Positions 44,301-57,859 of a stretch of DNA of 64,000 nt are shown here, piece after piece (position 1 is the first letter of the stretch; each line of letters begins with the position of its first letter). The notes under the pieces are model-generated. The model made no database searches, was not told where the DNA came from, and saw nothing but the letters and a program-made list of their open reading frames with translations. Where the stretch lies: contig OX359285.1 of the NCBI GenBank assembly GCA_947179155.2, forward strand, positions 12,151,510-12,215,509, in the 5' to 3' direction. Origin of the DNA: Hedera helix. Its lineage: Eukaryota; Streptophyta; Magnoliopsida; Apiales; Araliaceae. The translations under genes were made by a program, and so were the position numbers.

Positions 44301-45321
44301 TTAGCTAGAATTACGTTTCTAGTTTTTTCAACGAACCTTCTCAGTTCCACATTTAATCAATTCAATTCCCGACATCTTGAATAGTCAAAATCTCACTTTT
44401 TTCATTAAACCACTTTCTCGAAAATCGAACCCTGATCGAATTACTAAAAATCCATCCTTTTTTATTCTTTTAAGCTCATATTACTATTTTACGACTTTTA
44501 AGTCTTTACTTTCGTTTATTTAATACATATATGACAATTTGCATCATACATGTATTCTACATTCTTTCTACTCCTATTCGAGAGTATTACCTTTTATATT
44601 TATACGTCGTATAAATACTCAATTCACTTAATCAATTAATATTTATTCCTTAATAAATTTTAAATATTCACATATCATACTCCTTAATATTTCGTTAATC
44701 CTTAATATACCGATTAGGTTAAACTGTTCTACCCTTCTTGCACATTTTAACTTACCTTACTTTGCCATCCTCGTAACCTAGTCTCTCCAGGCCTATTCAT
44801 TAAGCTAGTTATTAATATTCATAACTAAAGCTTACTTTACACATTCTTCAATTATTTCATTTGTTCTCTAATTTTTAACTATTCCTTTATTATTAGATCA
44901 AATATATACATATACATAAATTTAATCTACCACATTCTGACACAACACAGTGTCTTGCAATAATTCATTTTTAATTACCTAATCAGATGTATTAAATCAT
45001 ATCATTTACCTTTAATCCATTCTATTTCCTTTCAACTATAGTAAATTATATTAAAAAAAAAATCATCATATATCGAGCCACTAATGTACCCTATAATAAT
45101 GAGTAATCCTTATAAGCTCTATAGACCCATTTTTGAATCAAGAGTCTCTCTTTACAAAATCAACCACTTAAGTCATTTCTAACACATTGATTAAATAATA
45201 AATTATATTTAATCACTTATTAATATTTTATGTCATTCTAAACTAGGTTTTAACTTCTAACCTTTACTTAATTAACCAAGATCCTTATTTAGAAATCTTG
45301 TCAAAAATCTGGGATGTCACA
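41334..45321 (-). repeat. LTR G1, complete, about 4.0 kb
   Basis: TGTAATAGCCCTGAAACC to GGGATGTCACA. On its right lies the end of a chromovirus-type pol region and on its left a leader, so it acts as 3' LTR of one copy and 5' LTR of another. It contains a stem-loop (41994) and a GGCACAGT/CGCTGG-type GC patch (42680-42780). Related to H and to the deleted G2. Confidence 0.78.
41994..42009 (-). other. LTR stem-loop, copy 6
   Basis: TGAGC, loop ATAAAG, GCTCA, flanked by GCAAGAG and GCAAG. Confidence 0.7.
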
Positions 45322-45729
45322 TTCACCCCTTCTTAAAAAAATTTCGTCCTCGAAATTGCTACGTACTTAACCCTTACTCATTTACAACATATATATCTCT
45401 TTACAATCCATTCATCATAACTAGGTTTTCAAATTAACCTTTACATTCTTTCTTTTCTCTGTCCATCTTACCTCTTTCTATCATTTATTCTAGAATATTG
45501 AAATATCTTTCAAGAGTCTTCAACAATTGTTCAATAATTGTGAAATAGTATGAATAAATAGGAAGTAAACTTTTCCTTTTAAAAAAAAAAAAACTTTTTG
45601 TCTGTTGCTGAGGGGTCACAAAGACCATGAACTCTTGTTCGGCCTGTTTACTAATCACAAAGATTAGAAATTACCTCTTGTTCGGCCTGTTTACTAATCA
45701 CAAAGATTAGAAACTACCGTCATTGGTAC
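45322..45729 (-). other. 3' end of the internal region of G
   Basis: The minus strand reads CAATTTCGAGGACGAAAT and AAGAAGGGGTGAA, the usual pol end and polypurine tract, just before LTR G1. It contains an exact-spacing 43-base tandem pair (45632-45674 and 45675-45717). Interrupted at 45730 by H. Confidence 0.65.
45632..45717. repeat. Two-copy tandem repeat, 43 bases
   Basis: Units start CTCTTGTTCGGCCTGTTTAC; one difference in 43 (ATTAC/ACTAC at the end). Such near-identity is rare in this decayed region, so the duplication is recent relative to its surroundings. Confidence 0.9.
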
Positions 45730-48700
45730 TGTAATGCCCGAGATCTCACCTTCACTAATTCTATCTGATTATCTCTGGATCTCGTAATCATTAACTTTAA
45801 AATCAATTATAAAATCATAAAACACTTTCACGGCAATCTCGTGCGTTAAACTTAACCTTAAAACCTTTATTACCTTTCAGGTGACCATAAATGTGGTCCA
45901 TATGTATATTTAAACTTATTTAAAAAAAATAATCCTTACTTGTCTCAGGATTGCAACGTTCATTTACCTTCATTAAAGCTTAGGTCAAACATTAATATCT
46001 TACGACCTATTAAAATCATATATATGTCATGATTTACAATAACATATCCAGTAAATAAAATTTTGCCATTATGTATTCATTTGTATGGCCCTGTTTAATT
46101 GTACCTGATCTGTATCTGATCCTGTTCACATATACCTGTAAATATACATTTATAACATACATGCGAGTTTCATTATATCCATACTCGACTTACGACAATA
46201 ACACAATCCTCATGCCACATTACCTTCTATAATTACAAATAATACATACATTCAAATTTAACTATATGAATTTTACAAACCATACATCTATTTTTATCGT
46301 CTAGGTTTAACATTTAAATTAAACTATTACACATCTTGCTTTCCGCTTATCCATTTATTCACGTTCTTTACCTTAGCTGGATCGGAACCTCCGGCCTTCT
46401 TGTACTGTACCTGAAATGTTAGTTCATAGCAAGAATGAGCATAAAGCTCAGCAAGTTAATCAGATAGCACCTTACATGCTCACAATTCATAATATGCATC
46501 ATGCATCCTTTACCTCAACATGCTATGCTTAATGTCACGTAATTCATTTAGCAATTAAATCACATAGTTGCACATAGGGCACATTTCGACTCATTTGCTA
46601 TCACATAGTTCACATAGAACATCTATTACACTTAAGTCTGAAGAACTTGCTTGTACGCCTTTATTTTACTTAACCTTTCCTTTCTCCGTCGTCCTTCCAT
46701 ATCATTCCTTGCATAGGATGGCTAGTTCGAGCGATATCTGTAAACATACAACTATATATCTCATTATAGGATCATAACTTAATAGTCTTTGTTAACTCAA
46801 TCCATAATTACACAATCATTCGTCTCTAATCATTTCACATTTGATGTATTACACCTTACATAGGTTAATAATACATCTTAGCTTGCTCCCAACCTTTTAC
46901 CTAACCCATAACATGGTTTGACTTAGTTTTAAACATGTTATACTATGTCATTCATCATTTCATTGTACTTTAACACCCTTTATATTGACCATTTTTATCA
47001 ATTATAGAGTTTATATAACTTGTTTCTATCATCCCATATCAAAATATAGCTTTTTGGAAGCTTAAAAAAATTTCAAATGCACAGAAACTTCGCCCCGACG
47101 CCGTCAGACTTCGCTGGCCGCGAAGTGTGCTCAGTTGTGAACAGTAACATGGTGCCCCGGCTAGATGTTTAGTACAAAACATCTAGCCACGACCAAGTGT
47201 TCATAAATTTTTGATTTTTGCCCTACCTTTGCTGATTTTTAATTTCTTCATCTTACATCCAAATAAGCTCAAATTTGGACCACATCTAAACCTTACTACC
47301 TAGTATTTTAAAAAAATACTACTTGACTCATTTGGATTCTCAAAAATAGAGATACACTAGCCCTTAGGAGGGCTGTTCAACACAATTCCAGACTTAGAAT
47401 TTTTTTCAACTTCAAAACCAACTTTTACCAACTTTGTGATTTTTGACCATAAGCTTTAAAACTTCATTATAACACTTGACATGGTTCATATAACCCATAT
47501 ATGATGTGTCCAAACTTTCAAAACCATAAAAATTTGCATGAGGTGAGTTTTGTCCGTTAAAATCCATCTCGAGTCGAAACGATCGATTTCTATCGTTCGA
47601 ATCGTCTTTTTCTTCAAATTTAAATCCGTTGATTACCAAATCAACCTAAACACGTGTAATAACATAAAAATTAATCATTTGACTCTATTTCACCTTTAAT
47701 TCATCAAAATTGTCAAAAATCACCTTTAAATCGAATTTTCCTCAACTTCTCAAAACTTTTCAAATTCCAAACTTGAACTCACTTGACATTTAAATCTCCA
47801 CGCCCCACATAGACTACCACATATACATTTAACAACTTTATAAGTCTTTATAACTTCCACATGCATATTCCAGTGCACTTTACAGATTATTACGTTGTCT
47901 ACACAAAAAGTGTAGCCTAATATTTAATCTTTTCGTACCAAAACATGCTTTTAAATCATTTAAGCTTTTAACTTGCCATTTAGCCAAATAATTTACTTGC
48001 ATCAAACATGATAACTCTTTCAACTAGGTTTTCATGACTTCAAGCTACTTATAACACATAATCATATATAAATCATAACTTAATAATATACTTTTCTTAA
48101 ACAAACATACTTATCTTCCATTTATGATTCTATAAAGCTATTTAACATAAAATTTCTCATACTTCTCACATGATCATCCTTTTGATTCTAAATTTCCATC
48201 AAACCAACAACATTTAACACATATCTTCCTTAAATCATTAGTTCTAGCTTCAAAAATATACATAAATAGTCCATCAACTTTGAAACATAACTTTCAAGCC
48301 TAGGGTTCCATGATTAATCACTTATAAAGCATGTAACTTACATAACTCACAAAATCAAGCAATGTACCCCAAAGATACATGCATGACTACTACTATTCTT
48401 GAATTTAAACACATAAATTTCAAACTTTAAAACAAGAACATGCTTATACCTTACTTGATGACCAATTTCTTAACATAAATAGCTTCCTCATGACATGTTC
48501 TTCCTCTTTTCTTCTTGCCACTTGATCATTTAAGCATCCTAGCTTCCTTGATTTCAAGCTTCTTCCATAGCTTTCATGGTTTCCACTTTTTTTCTCTCTA
48601 AGCTTCTAACCCCTTCAAATGAAATGAAAGAATGAAATTGCATAGTTGAAAGTTATACATATATAAGTGATAGATAATTTCCAACAACTAACCATCCTTG

Positions 48701-49850
48701 GTTAGTTTTAACTCATGCATGGTTAAAGGGCATTTGTGTCATTTCTCACCTCCAAGTATGAATACAATGGTCATTTAATCACTTTAGGACATATATGTCA
48801 TTTCTCAATTTATCAAGGGTATTTCGTCATTGAACCACTCTAGGATACCAATGTCATATTCCAACTTATCAAGGGCATCCTTGTCCTTAGCCACAAAATC
48901 TAGGAAAATTATTTCCATTAAATCATAACTTATTCATTTTCAATCCATTTCAATTCCTTCTTGATCCAAACTTGTCTCATTATACTTGAATTTTTTTTCT
49001 TTATCAACTAGTCCCCAATTGGCTTGTCCCAAATTTCTTGTCACATTTCAAAATTGAATTCCATTTATAAGTTATTAATTGGAAACATTTGCATATCAAT
49101 ACAATCTTAATTCCTACAAACCATTTTGATTCCATATTTAATCAATTTCACTCTTCAGTATCACAATATAATTGAATTGCTCATTTTTTTTTTCCATAAA
49201 CCGCTTCATCGAGAAGCGAATCTCGACCGGATTATCAAAATCCATCGTCCTTCATTCCTTTAAACTCATAATATCATAATTACGATCTTTACATCCTTTA
49301 ACTTATTTACATAACATACTTGCATACTACATTCTTCCTACATATTCACAGGGGTATTACTTTATGTATTTACTCCTTATAACAATTATTTATATCATTT
49401 CAATCATATAAGATTAATTCCTTGACAATTCCATGTATTCATATATCAACACTTAATATTCCATAAATCCTTAATAAACCGATTTAATTATACGGTTTCT
49501 TCTTTACTACACAAACATACTTATCTTAACTTGTCCTTCTCATATACTTGCCTCTTCAGGCCTACTCATTAAGCTCGTCTTTAATGTTCATAGCTAAAGC
49601 TCAAGTCACATATACATTTCTCATTTTCACAATTTCCTCCATTTTTGACTTTTCTTTCCTTATCATATCAAATATACATATACACATATTTAACGTACCA
49701 CATAGGTCATTTAACACATTGATCACATAATAACTTATTCTTAATCATTCTTACACTTTCTATCGTTCATAACTAGGTTTTAACTATTAACATTTACTTA
49801 ATTAATCATAATCCTTATTTAGCAATTCTTTAAAATCCTGGGGTGTCATA
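45730..49850 (-). mobile_element. H: solo LTR of about 4.1 kb
   Basis: TGTAATGCCCGAGATC to GGGTGTCATA. Flanks GGTAC (45725-45729) and GATAC (49851-49855) are a target duplication with one transition. No coding or second LTR. Structure parallels G1 (stem-loop 46436, GC patch 47090-47210 with an inverted pair around AGATGTTTAG, TAGGTTTTAACTAT near the end), so it is a related but separate family. Open frames within are spurious. Confidence 0.82.
46436..46450 (-). other. LTR stem-loop, copy 7
   Basis: TGAGC, loop ATAAA, GCTCA; the shortest loop of the ten copies. Confidence 0.7.
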
Positions 49851-49855
49851 GATAC

Positions 49856-50536
49856 ACTAGGTGATCAACCTATTGTACCCTTTGTGTTGTGCACAATATT
49901 TTTCTTTTCTTTTTCGGGTTGAACCATGTTAACCAACCCATATATCCCCCTTTTGGGGTTGTTCACCTTAGACTTTAAAAATATTTTTCTTCATCCGTTT
50001 AAGGATTTAAAAACATTCACTCATCTCTTTAGCAAAATGGTCTAACCGAAATAAATGACATAGACTCATATCATTAAACTGTTCATACATTGCAAACTTG
50101 AACCCTTTCAAAATTCACTTTTACCATGACTTCATCACATTGCATTATGTAATGATGTATCAGTGGTTCATATTCCCACCTCCACATCTTTGTTACTATG
50201 CTTTGAGAATTTCGTCTTTGGCTTAAAATTTGAACCCATTTTCATAAACTGAAAAGAAAAATCTTTTAAAGACTTCATAATACCACACTATCCAGTAGAA
50301 CGTTGAGAATTCAGTTATTTAAGACTTCAAAATACCGTATCATTATAGAACTATATTAAGAATTCCGTCATTTTATCATTCCACAGCATATTCAACAGTG
50401 TGCCAATGATTTCATAAATATATTTTGAAAATTTCAAATAACTTTTGTCTAGCCGAATCAATTGGCATAGATCTGTGAATAATGAAATTTTAAAAATTAT
50501 AGTTCAATACTTGAACAAATCATTTCTGATGCTCCA
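49856..50536 (-). repeat. Tekay-like LTR fragment
   Basis: Has CTAGGTGATCAACCTATTGTACC and, further right, GTCTAGCCGAATCAATTGGC, parallel to 33870 and 34045 of the Tekay LTR in the same order. Fragment only; both ends are abrupt. Lies inside the G region beyond H. Confidence 0.55.
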
Positions 50537-51433
50537 AAGTGCGAGAATAAGCACATTTTTAAAACATCGATGATCTAGCATAGCTAGAAGATTTGAATTG
50601 CCTACCCAATCTTAATCATATTTCATTTCCTTCCTTTACTCATTTAAACTTTTTTTAACAATCTTATTTCTTTCATATTTCCTTAACCTTAGCTAATCTA
50701 TGAGAACTAATACTTTAACCCTATGGCTCTCTTTTCTAAGCCCCCACTGTTCATTAAACATGCCACACATTATGGGATCAGGAACTTACCTCAATAATAT
50801 GAGTTTAGGAACTTGTCCTATTAATATATAGTTCAAGAATAAATTAAGAACTGTTCATACGCTTAGGGGTTCAAAGACATATCATACGATTACGAGTCAT
50901 GAACTTATCATAAAGGTGAGTTTTAAGAACTCGCAACTAACCTTAATCTTTCTCACTTCCTATGTATCATATATATAAAGAATAAAAGAATCACATTCTC
51001 AACATACATAACTAATATCGTAACGCTGGATCTCTATTGATTATCATTATAGGAAGCTAAGTGGTTGTGAAACCAAGTATAAATCCTTACCCATACAAAG
51101 AAATGTACAACTAAGTCACTACCACGAGTCCTCAATGAAAAATCCCACATAACCCTACCTTTCCTTAGCTTTTCCTTTATATTTCCTTAAGTTGATATAA
51201 ATTTCATCTATTCATATCTTATAATTCATAACTCATCAAGAGTTCCTTTATCTTTGATTACTTAATGATCCTTTAACCCTTTACCATTTTTTAATCATGA
51301 ATTCCCAAAATTTATTTCTTCCTTACTTAACTCCTCTAGAGTTCATTTCTTTACCATTTCCTTCTTTCTTACAAAAGTCATGGCCTACGGTGCTCTTACC
51401 TAAGGACTAGAACCTATCAGCTCTCATACCAAC
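50537..51433 (-). repeat. Leader-like segment following LTR G2
   Basis: Second copy of 40456-41333. Next to the LTR it reads TTGGTATGAGAGCT on the minus strand (51420-51433), matching TGGTATCAGAGC at 11 of 12 positions, so it is an initiator tRNA-Met primer site. No gag frame is recognisable. Confidence 0.68.
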
Positions 51434-52322
51434 TGTAATAACCCCGAAACCCCATCACTTTCTAATGGCGATCTCGTGCATTAAAATATACATTTTATCC
51501 TTAACTCCACATCATACAATCATAATATCGTTCATAAATCTGTTTATTTATCTCACATTCGCAACCTTTCTCAGAATCATAACCTTCACATTTTATACAT
51601 TAGAACTCAGGTCATACATACATAAATCGTGACCTAGTTTATTACATTTCAAAATCATATATTTTATGATTTAACTTAACTTACTCTGTGAATAGAATCA
51701 CTAATCATATCTATCCATACATACACCTTTTTACACATATCATTTCCATAAATGCGAGTTTATTACATATAAGACTCGACTTACATTGATACATTAATCT
51801 TATCTCATTATAACATTTCTCTGAATAAAACTTACTTTACATATTCTTCAATTATTTCCTTTATTATCTAAGTTTTAACTTTTCTTTCATTATTAGATCA
51901 AATATATACATATACATACATTTAATCTACCACATTTTGACACAACACAGTGTCTTACAATAATTTCTTTTTAATTACATAATCAAAGGTATTACATCAT
52001 GTCATTTACCTTTAATCCATTTTATTTCCTTTCAACTATAGTAAATTATATTAAAAAAAAATTCATCATATATCAAGCCACTAATGTCCCCTTTAATAAT
52101 GACTGGCCCTTATAAGCTCTATAGATCTCTTTTTTACATCAAGAGTCTCTCTTTACAAAATTAACCACATAGGTCATTCTTAACACGCTGATTAAATAAT
52201 AAATTATATTTAATCATTTGTTAATATTTTATGTCCTTCTAAACTAGGTTTTAACTTCCAATCTTTACTTAATTAACCAAGATTCTTATTTAGAAATCTT
52301 TTCAAAAATCTAGGATGTCACA
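51434..52322 (-). repeat. LTR G2, internally deleted
   Basis: Both ends match G1 (TGTAATAACCCCGAAACC and AGGATGTCACA) but it is 889 bases against 3,988. About 400 bases of each end remain; the join near 51825 equals 41735 fused to 44825 of G1. The stem-loop and GC patch are lost. Confidence 0.78.
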
Positions 52323-53231
52323 ATTATTATGTTCAATTTAATTTGAATATTCATGGGTAAAACATGATGTCCTAGCCTGATATGCTTATGACATTAAGTT
52401 ATAATTAATCAAAACAATGAACAAATAATGTATAGTTTATGTTCATTTAGTGTTAAAGTAAGAATAATATAAATAAACTAGTAATTATTAACTAGAGTAT
52501 GGAGTTATAATAGGACTAATAGTTATGTTAACCCACATACCATGTAGGTCGTATGATTAAACGAAAAAATTAACTTCAAATGTATTATCAAATCAAGTAA
52601 GTCTTCTAATTCTTATGTGTGATGTTACAAGTTATATACATGTTTTATACGCTTTGTGTGACATCATGATATAAATTGTTGAAATAAAAGTTATTTGCGA
52701 TAAATTGAACTGAGATGTATGATATGTCAAAACATGTTAAAAGTTTATATGAACGCATAAACTGTGTATGTGTTATTAGTTAGACTTCTGAGCCGTTGTG
52801 CTCATTCCTGCGAATAAAATTTATTTGCAGTTAAAGAAGAATGATTAGAAGATCATGGACGTAAAGAAGAAATGTAGACTATGTTTCATGCTTTATTTAC
52901 TTGTATTTGAATAAAGTCATAACGACTGTTGTAATACGAACAAGCAAATAATGTAACCAAATCTTATATGAATAATATCACATTATTATCCTCAAAAGAG
53001 GGTTATGTCTTTAAATTTGATATAACGTAGAATTGTTAAACATTAAAACAAATATTGATAAATAGATATATGTCTAAATGAGGATATTGATTAACATTGT
53101 GAGTGATGTAAGGCCAGAGATTTAGCAATGATGAAGAAACCAAATTCATCGCAAGATTCCTCTGTTCGAAGTACAAATGTTTTAGTAATATTGTGAACTT
53201 CAGATAGATGGGGAATATCAATATGAAGAGG

Positions 53232-53234
<3 letters not shown>
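52323..53234 (+). repeat. Partial LTR, plus orientation, 3' portion
   Basis: Contains a stem-loop (52789) in plus orientation and typical AT-rich LTR sequence. About 53110-53220 resembles 57906-58000 (CATCGCAAGATTCCTC and ATCGCAAGGTTCTTC), a shared segment before K-type LTR starts. Ends at a (TA)n run. Both borders uncertain. Confidence 0.5.
52789..52804 (+). other. LTR stem-loop, copy 8
   Basis: TGAGC, loop CGTTGT, GCTCA. Loop identical, in element sense, to copy 2 in K1. Confidence 0.65.

Positions 53235-53278
<44 letters not shown>
53235..53278. repeat. (TA)n microsatellite at an LTR start
   Basis: About 22 units, followed immediately by CCCGGATATTT, which resembles an LTR beginning. Confidence 0.9.
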
Positions 53279-53281
<3 letters not shown>

Positions 53282-53812
53282 GGATATTTAAATGAATTAG
53301 AAATAAAATATCTAATATTTAATTAAGGTTGGAGTTTGATAACCTAGTAGTGGTCGATAAATAGAGGTCCAAATTAAATTTAATGGACTAACTTAGATAT
53401 GATGATATCAAATTTTTGATAAGTTAGCAAGTAAAGTGATAATTCAATAAACTTGACTAACATCAAGTCTAATTAAATTAAAAGAATTAATTAGTGGAGT
53501 TATGTAATTATGCGACGTGGTTGCGTGTAAATTAAATATGTATATATATATATATATATATATATGCGTGCATATTTAATAACATAATTCAATGGTTAAT
53601 TAAATTGTGATAAATAGATAAATTAATATTAAATTAATCCGAATTGAATTAAAAGGTTTATTGTGGAATTAATTATATTCATTAATCAATAGTTATGCAG
53701 ATTATTGATAAATTATTTGTGAGGAATAATTATGTAATTTATATAATTATAAATTATATAAAGTAGTTGAATTAATTAAAGGAGAATTGTAATTATATAT
53801 ATTGTACAATAT

Positions 53813-53856
<44 letters not shown>

Positions 53857-54237
53857 ACATATATAAAGGGATTAAATTAATTGAGTAATTTTAAATAGTA
53901 ATTGAATATATTAAATGAATATATTCTATAATTAAATAAATCATTGTAAATGATTTATGGGAGTGAGAAATTTAATTATACAATTATTTGTGTAATATTA
54001 ATTAAATAATTTAATAAATTATTTAAATAAGAAATTGAGTAAATATATTATTACTTTAATGTATTTTCGGGTAAATGAATTTATTTCCATAATTGATGAG
54101 AAATGAATTATTTAATGTAAATGTATTAAATAATTTAATTTATGGCCTAAATAATATATATTAAATTATATATTGTATTTCTTTTAATTTCATAATTTAT
54201 TGTGAAATTGTTTTTGATGTAAAGTAATGTGTATAAA

Positions 54238-54238
<1 letters not shown>
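53279..54238 (+). repeat. 5' portion of a K-type LTR, plus orientation
   Basis: AAATTAATATTAAATTAATCC and ATTATGTAATTTATATAATT segments match K3 (58640-58900) and, reversed, K1 (15700-16050). Two internal TA runs (53540-53565, 53820-53848). Ends at the long TA run at 54239. Confidence 0.55.

Positions 54239-54318
<80 letters not shown>
54239..54318. repeat. Long (TA)n microsatellite
   Basis: About 39 units, the longest of the window, at the left border of a Tekay-type LTR whose right border is also a (TA)n run. Confidence 0.92.
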
Positions 54319-54321
<3 letters not shown>

Positions 54322-55716
54322 AGCGAACAAACTCTAAAGTTTTAATATCAAAATAATTGATAAGTTGTCATTAATTAAATATTCAATTAAATTGAATATA
54401 ATGAGTGAATTAAATTTTATAAATTAATTAATATGATAATTAATTAATGTAAATAATGTAAAATATTAATAATAATATTTATTAATCCATTTAGTAGTTA
54501 ATACTAATGGGTTAAAGTATTTAATTATTTATTCAATATAATTATTTATTTAATCATGGATTGAATAATTAATGTGTAAATTATTACATTAGCCCAACAT
54601 GGATCAATTAGTAGCCCAAGTGAAGAATAATAAAATTTGGCAAACTAGTAGCCAAACAATTTAATAGGAGCCCAATTGGTATTTTAAAATAAATCCCAAA
54701 GCTTGAGTCCATTTGGAAATTAATTATGTAAATGATTATTTATTTAGAAAGTGGGTTATGACAATCATTGTGGGACAAATGGAATCCATCAGCCGCGTGG
54801 GAGAGGAGGAAAAGTGAAATAATTTTTGTTTTCTTTTCTTTTTCATTTTTTTTATTAAATGGTTGCTTGTATTAGTTTTTGTACATGAGCACCATTCGTC
54901 TTTTCACCAACCAAGAACTTTCTTGTGCAAGTATCCAAGTAGGAGTATCATGAATTATAGATATAATTTTGTATCTAAGAATTTTACAAGTATACTTGTT
55001 TTATTAAGGCATTTACACTTCATTTTTCTCCAAGTCCAAAAGAGAGAGTTGAGAGAAATAGCTTGTGAGAGTAAATTTTTGAGAGAGATTTTGGGTAGAG
55101 CTTCAAGGAAAAAGAAGAAATTCTAAGTAGTTCATGTCATCTTCCTTCACAACATATTTTGGAAAGAAGAGGAGAATAGCTATCAAAATAAGGTAGTTAT
55201 TTTTATAAGCCCTAATCTTGTTTTCTTTCAAGTTTATGGTAGAAATATTAACATAGTAATTTTTATGGTTAAAATAATGCTATGTATGCTTCTATAATTG
55301 ATCATGAGTTTAACTTATGTTTTATAAAGTTTTAATGATGGAAAACATGTGTTTGGTGATGTGTAATCAAATCTCAAAATAATGTCCAAAAATAATTTTT
55401 ATAAAATTTAGATTTAATGTTATAATATTATAGAACATTAAATCATGAGAAAAACAAAGTTTGAATCACTCAAAATTGAATTATACACAAAAAGTTATGA
55501 TTTGTGGTAGTTTATGTGATGTAAAAAATTTATAAATTTTTTTTTAATATTAAATCATGAAAAATTAAATTTTCATGCTATAAATTGTTGTTAAGTTATT
55601 GGTATTTTTTCTGAATTTTTATTGAGAGATTAAGAATTTATTTCAAGGTATAAATTTTATTAAGTTGTGTATTAAAAAGTACTGTTCACGTTCTGTGTGA
55701 GGAAAAGAAAAAGGAC

Positions 55717-55884
55717 TGGTCGCGCAATGCGCGCCAGCCAATTAATCTGCTAGACAGCGGTACAAAACGATGCCGTTTGGCGCATAAAAAAATAACCCGC
55801 GCGCAATGCGCGGAGGTCGATTCCGGTTTCTCAAAACGGTACCGTTTTGGGGCCTAGGTTATGTATGTGCGCGCAATACGCGGG
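55717..55884. other. CpG-rich palindromic modules in a Tekay-type LTR
   Basis: CGCGCAATGCGCGCC (55721), AAAACGATGCCGTTTGG (55763), GCGCGCAATGCGCGG (55799), the perfect 16-base palindrome AAAACGGTACCGTTTT (55833-55848) and GCGCGCAATACGCGG (55870). Followed by ACCAAATTGCCCC and ACGAAATTGCC. Confidence 0.75.
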
Positions 55885-57531
55885 AATAAATTTTCTGGCG
55901 AAATTACCAAATTGCCCCTCCGTTCGGTTTTCTGACTAATTACGAAATTGCCATCGGTCCGGTTTTTCAGGTTATTTACAAGTTTGTCATTCTGCATATA
56001 TTTAATTAAATTAAATATTTAAAAATTAATTTAAAATTATAACAAAAATAATAATAATACAAAAATGATATTTAGGTATTTAATATTATATTTTCCAAAT
56101 ATAATAAGTATTTAGGATTAATATTTAAATGTTTTAAATATTAATCTAGTTAGTTTAATATTATTTTTTTCAAATATAATAAATATTTAGGATTAATATT
56201 TAAATGTTTTAAATATTAATCTAGTTAGTTTAATATTATATCTTCTGAATTTTTGATTAAATTAATTATTTATTATTTAATTAATATTAAATAATAAACA
56301 AGGATGATAAATTAATTAATTATTATTTAATTACTATTAAATAATAATTAAAGACAACTAAGATTGATTATGTAATTATTTATTATTTGATTAACTTTAA
56401 ATAATAAATAAATTCAGTTAGTTATTATTTATTATTAAATAATAACTAATGATATTTGAGTATTTACTATATAATTTCATTATTTATTATTTAATTAACT
56501 TTAAATAATAAATGAATCTAGTTAGTTAGTTATTATTTATTATTAAATAATAACTAAATATATTTGATTATTTATAATATAATATAAATATTTGTTATTT
56601 GATTAACTTTAAATAATAAATGAATCAAGTTAGTTAGTTATTATTTATTATTAAATAATAACTAAATATATTTGATTATTTATAATATAATATAAATATT
56701 TGTTATTTGATTAACTTTAAATAATAAATAAATCTAGTAAGTTATTATTTATTATTAAATAATAACTAAAGGTAGTTAATTACTTACTATTTAATTAATG
56801 ATAAATAGTAATTAAATAAAATTAGATTTAATGCAATAAAGAAAATGTCTTTTAACTCTTTTGTTTAAATAATTATAATAAATTATTTAATAGTTTAATA
56901 AGTGTTTAACACTTGAGAAAATTATTTTCTAACTGATTAAATTATTAACCTAATATGATTGAGGGTCTATAAGGTTAATAATATTGTTTTGACTAATGTA
57001 TATCATGTGTTAGTACTTATGTGGTAGATAAGTTCCTTAGTAAGCGTATAGTTGTGCAAATACGCCGTACTAATTATTAGACCGACTTTATTAATGTTAG
57101 GTCTTTCAAAGCCAGTTAGTTAAAGCTAAACATTTATTGTAGCTGAGCAGACAGACAAGTTTCCTAAACCCTACTCAATTTATATTCGAGTAGGATATAT
57201 TATTTTATTGTTCAAGTTCCTAACTCAAACTCAAGTTATTATGTTTCAAGCATGCTATGGTTTAATTCTGTATAATTATTCCACCTCTTTAAATTGTTGA
57301 TTCGCACATAGTGCTTGTTGCATGTGTTCATTAGGTATGAAAGGCTGATCACCTTCATTACCATAAGGTTCAGTTAAATTTGTTCATGGTCATTATTGAC
57401 ACTCAAATTAATTCAGTCATTCAATTATTGAAATTATGATTCGTACTCCTTCACAATTATTATATTGTTGAAAATCCAGAAGCTTATTCTGTCTTTCAAT
57501 CATGATATATCGTTATTGTATTTAAACTTGC

Positions 57532-57550
57532 TGAGCAAAGTCGTTGCTCA
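57532..57550 (+). other. LTR stem-loop, copy 9
   Basis: TGAGC, 9-base loop, GCTCA. Outer arms ATCATGATATA (57499-57509) and TATATCATGAT (57558-57568) are perfectly complementary over 11 bases. Confidence 0.8.
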
Positions 57551-57857
57551 CTCTTGCTATATCATGATAACAAATTTCAGAATAATACGAATGTCCGAGG
57601 AGAGACGGAGACAGAAGCAAAAGACAAGATTATAGTGTTATGCATGATAACTAAATTGTTATATGATGTAAGTAATTTTGTAAACCTTTTTATGAATCTA
57701 AAGGTATATATGTAAGTTAAGGTTAGAAACCTTGGAAAATGTTGTAGAATAAACAATTTATGTTTATATATTCCGCATTAGTTATAGAACATGTATGAAG
57801 ATGATGTATCGTGACGTACCAAGTCTAGGGTTTGAGGAACCCGGATTTGGGGATGTT

Positions 57858-57859
<2 letters not shown>

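Larger units (their letters stand above)
54319..57859 (+). repeat. Tekay-type LTR, plus orientation, 5' end missing
   Basis: Reverse-complement homologue of 33325-37000. The left part reads GAACAAACTC and AAATATTCAATTAAATTGAA, and the right end is GGATTTGGGGATGTTACA. It contains the leader (CAAGTCCAAAAGAGAGAG, about 55032), CpG modules (55717-55884), the TTATTATTTAAT array (56200-56800) and a stem-loop (57532). The first 150-200 bases expected are lacking. No internal region, so a solo or broken LTR. Confidence 0.78.

Noticed and set aside
46568..46777. Small host gene in 46.5-47.7 kb
   Set aside because: The open frames lie inside solo LTR H, have no recognised motif, and homologous positions in G1 are not open.
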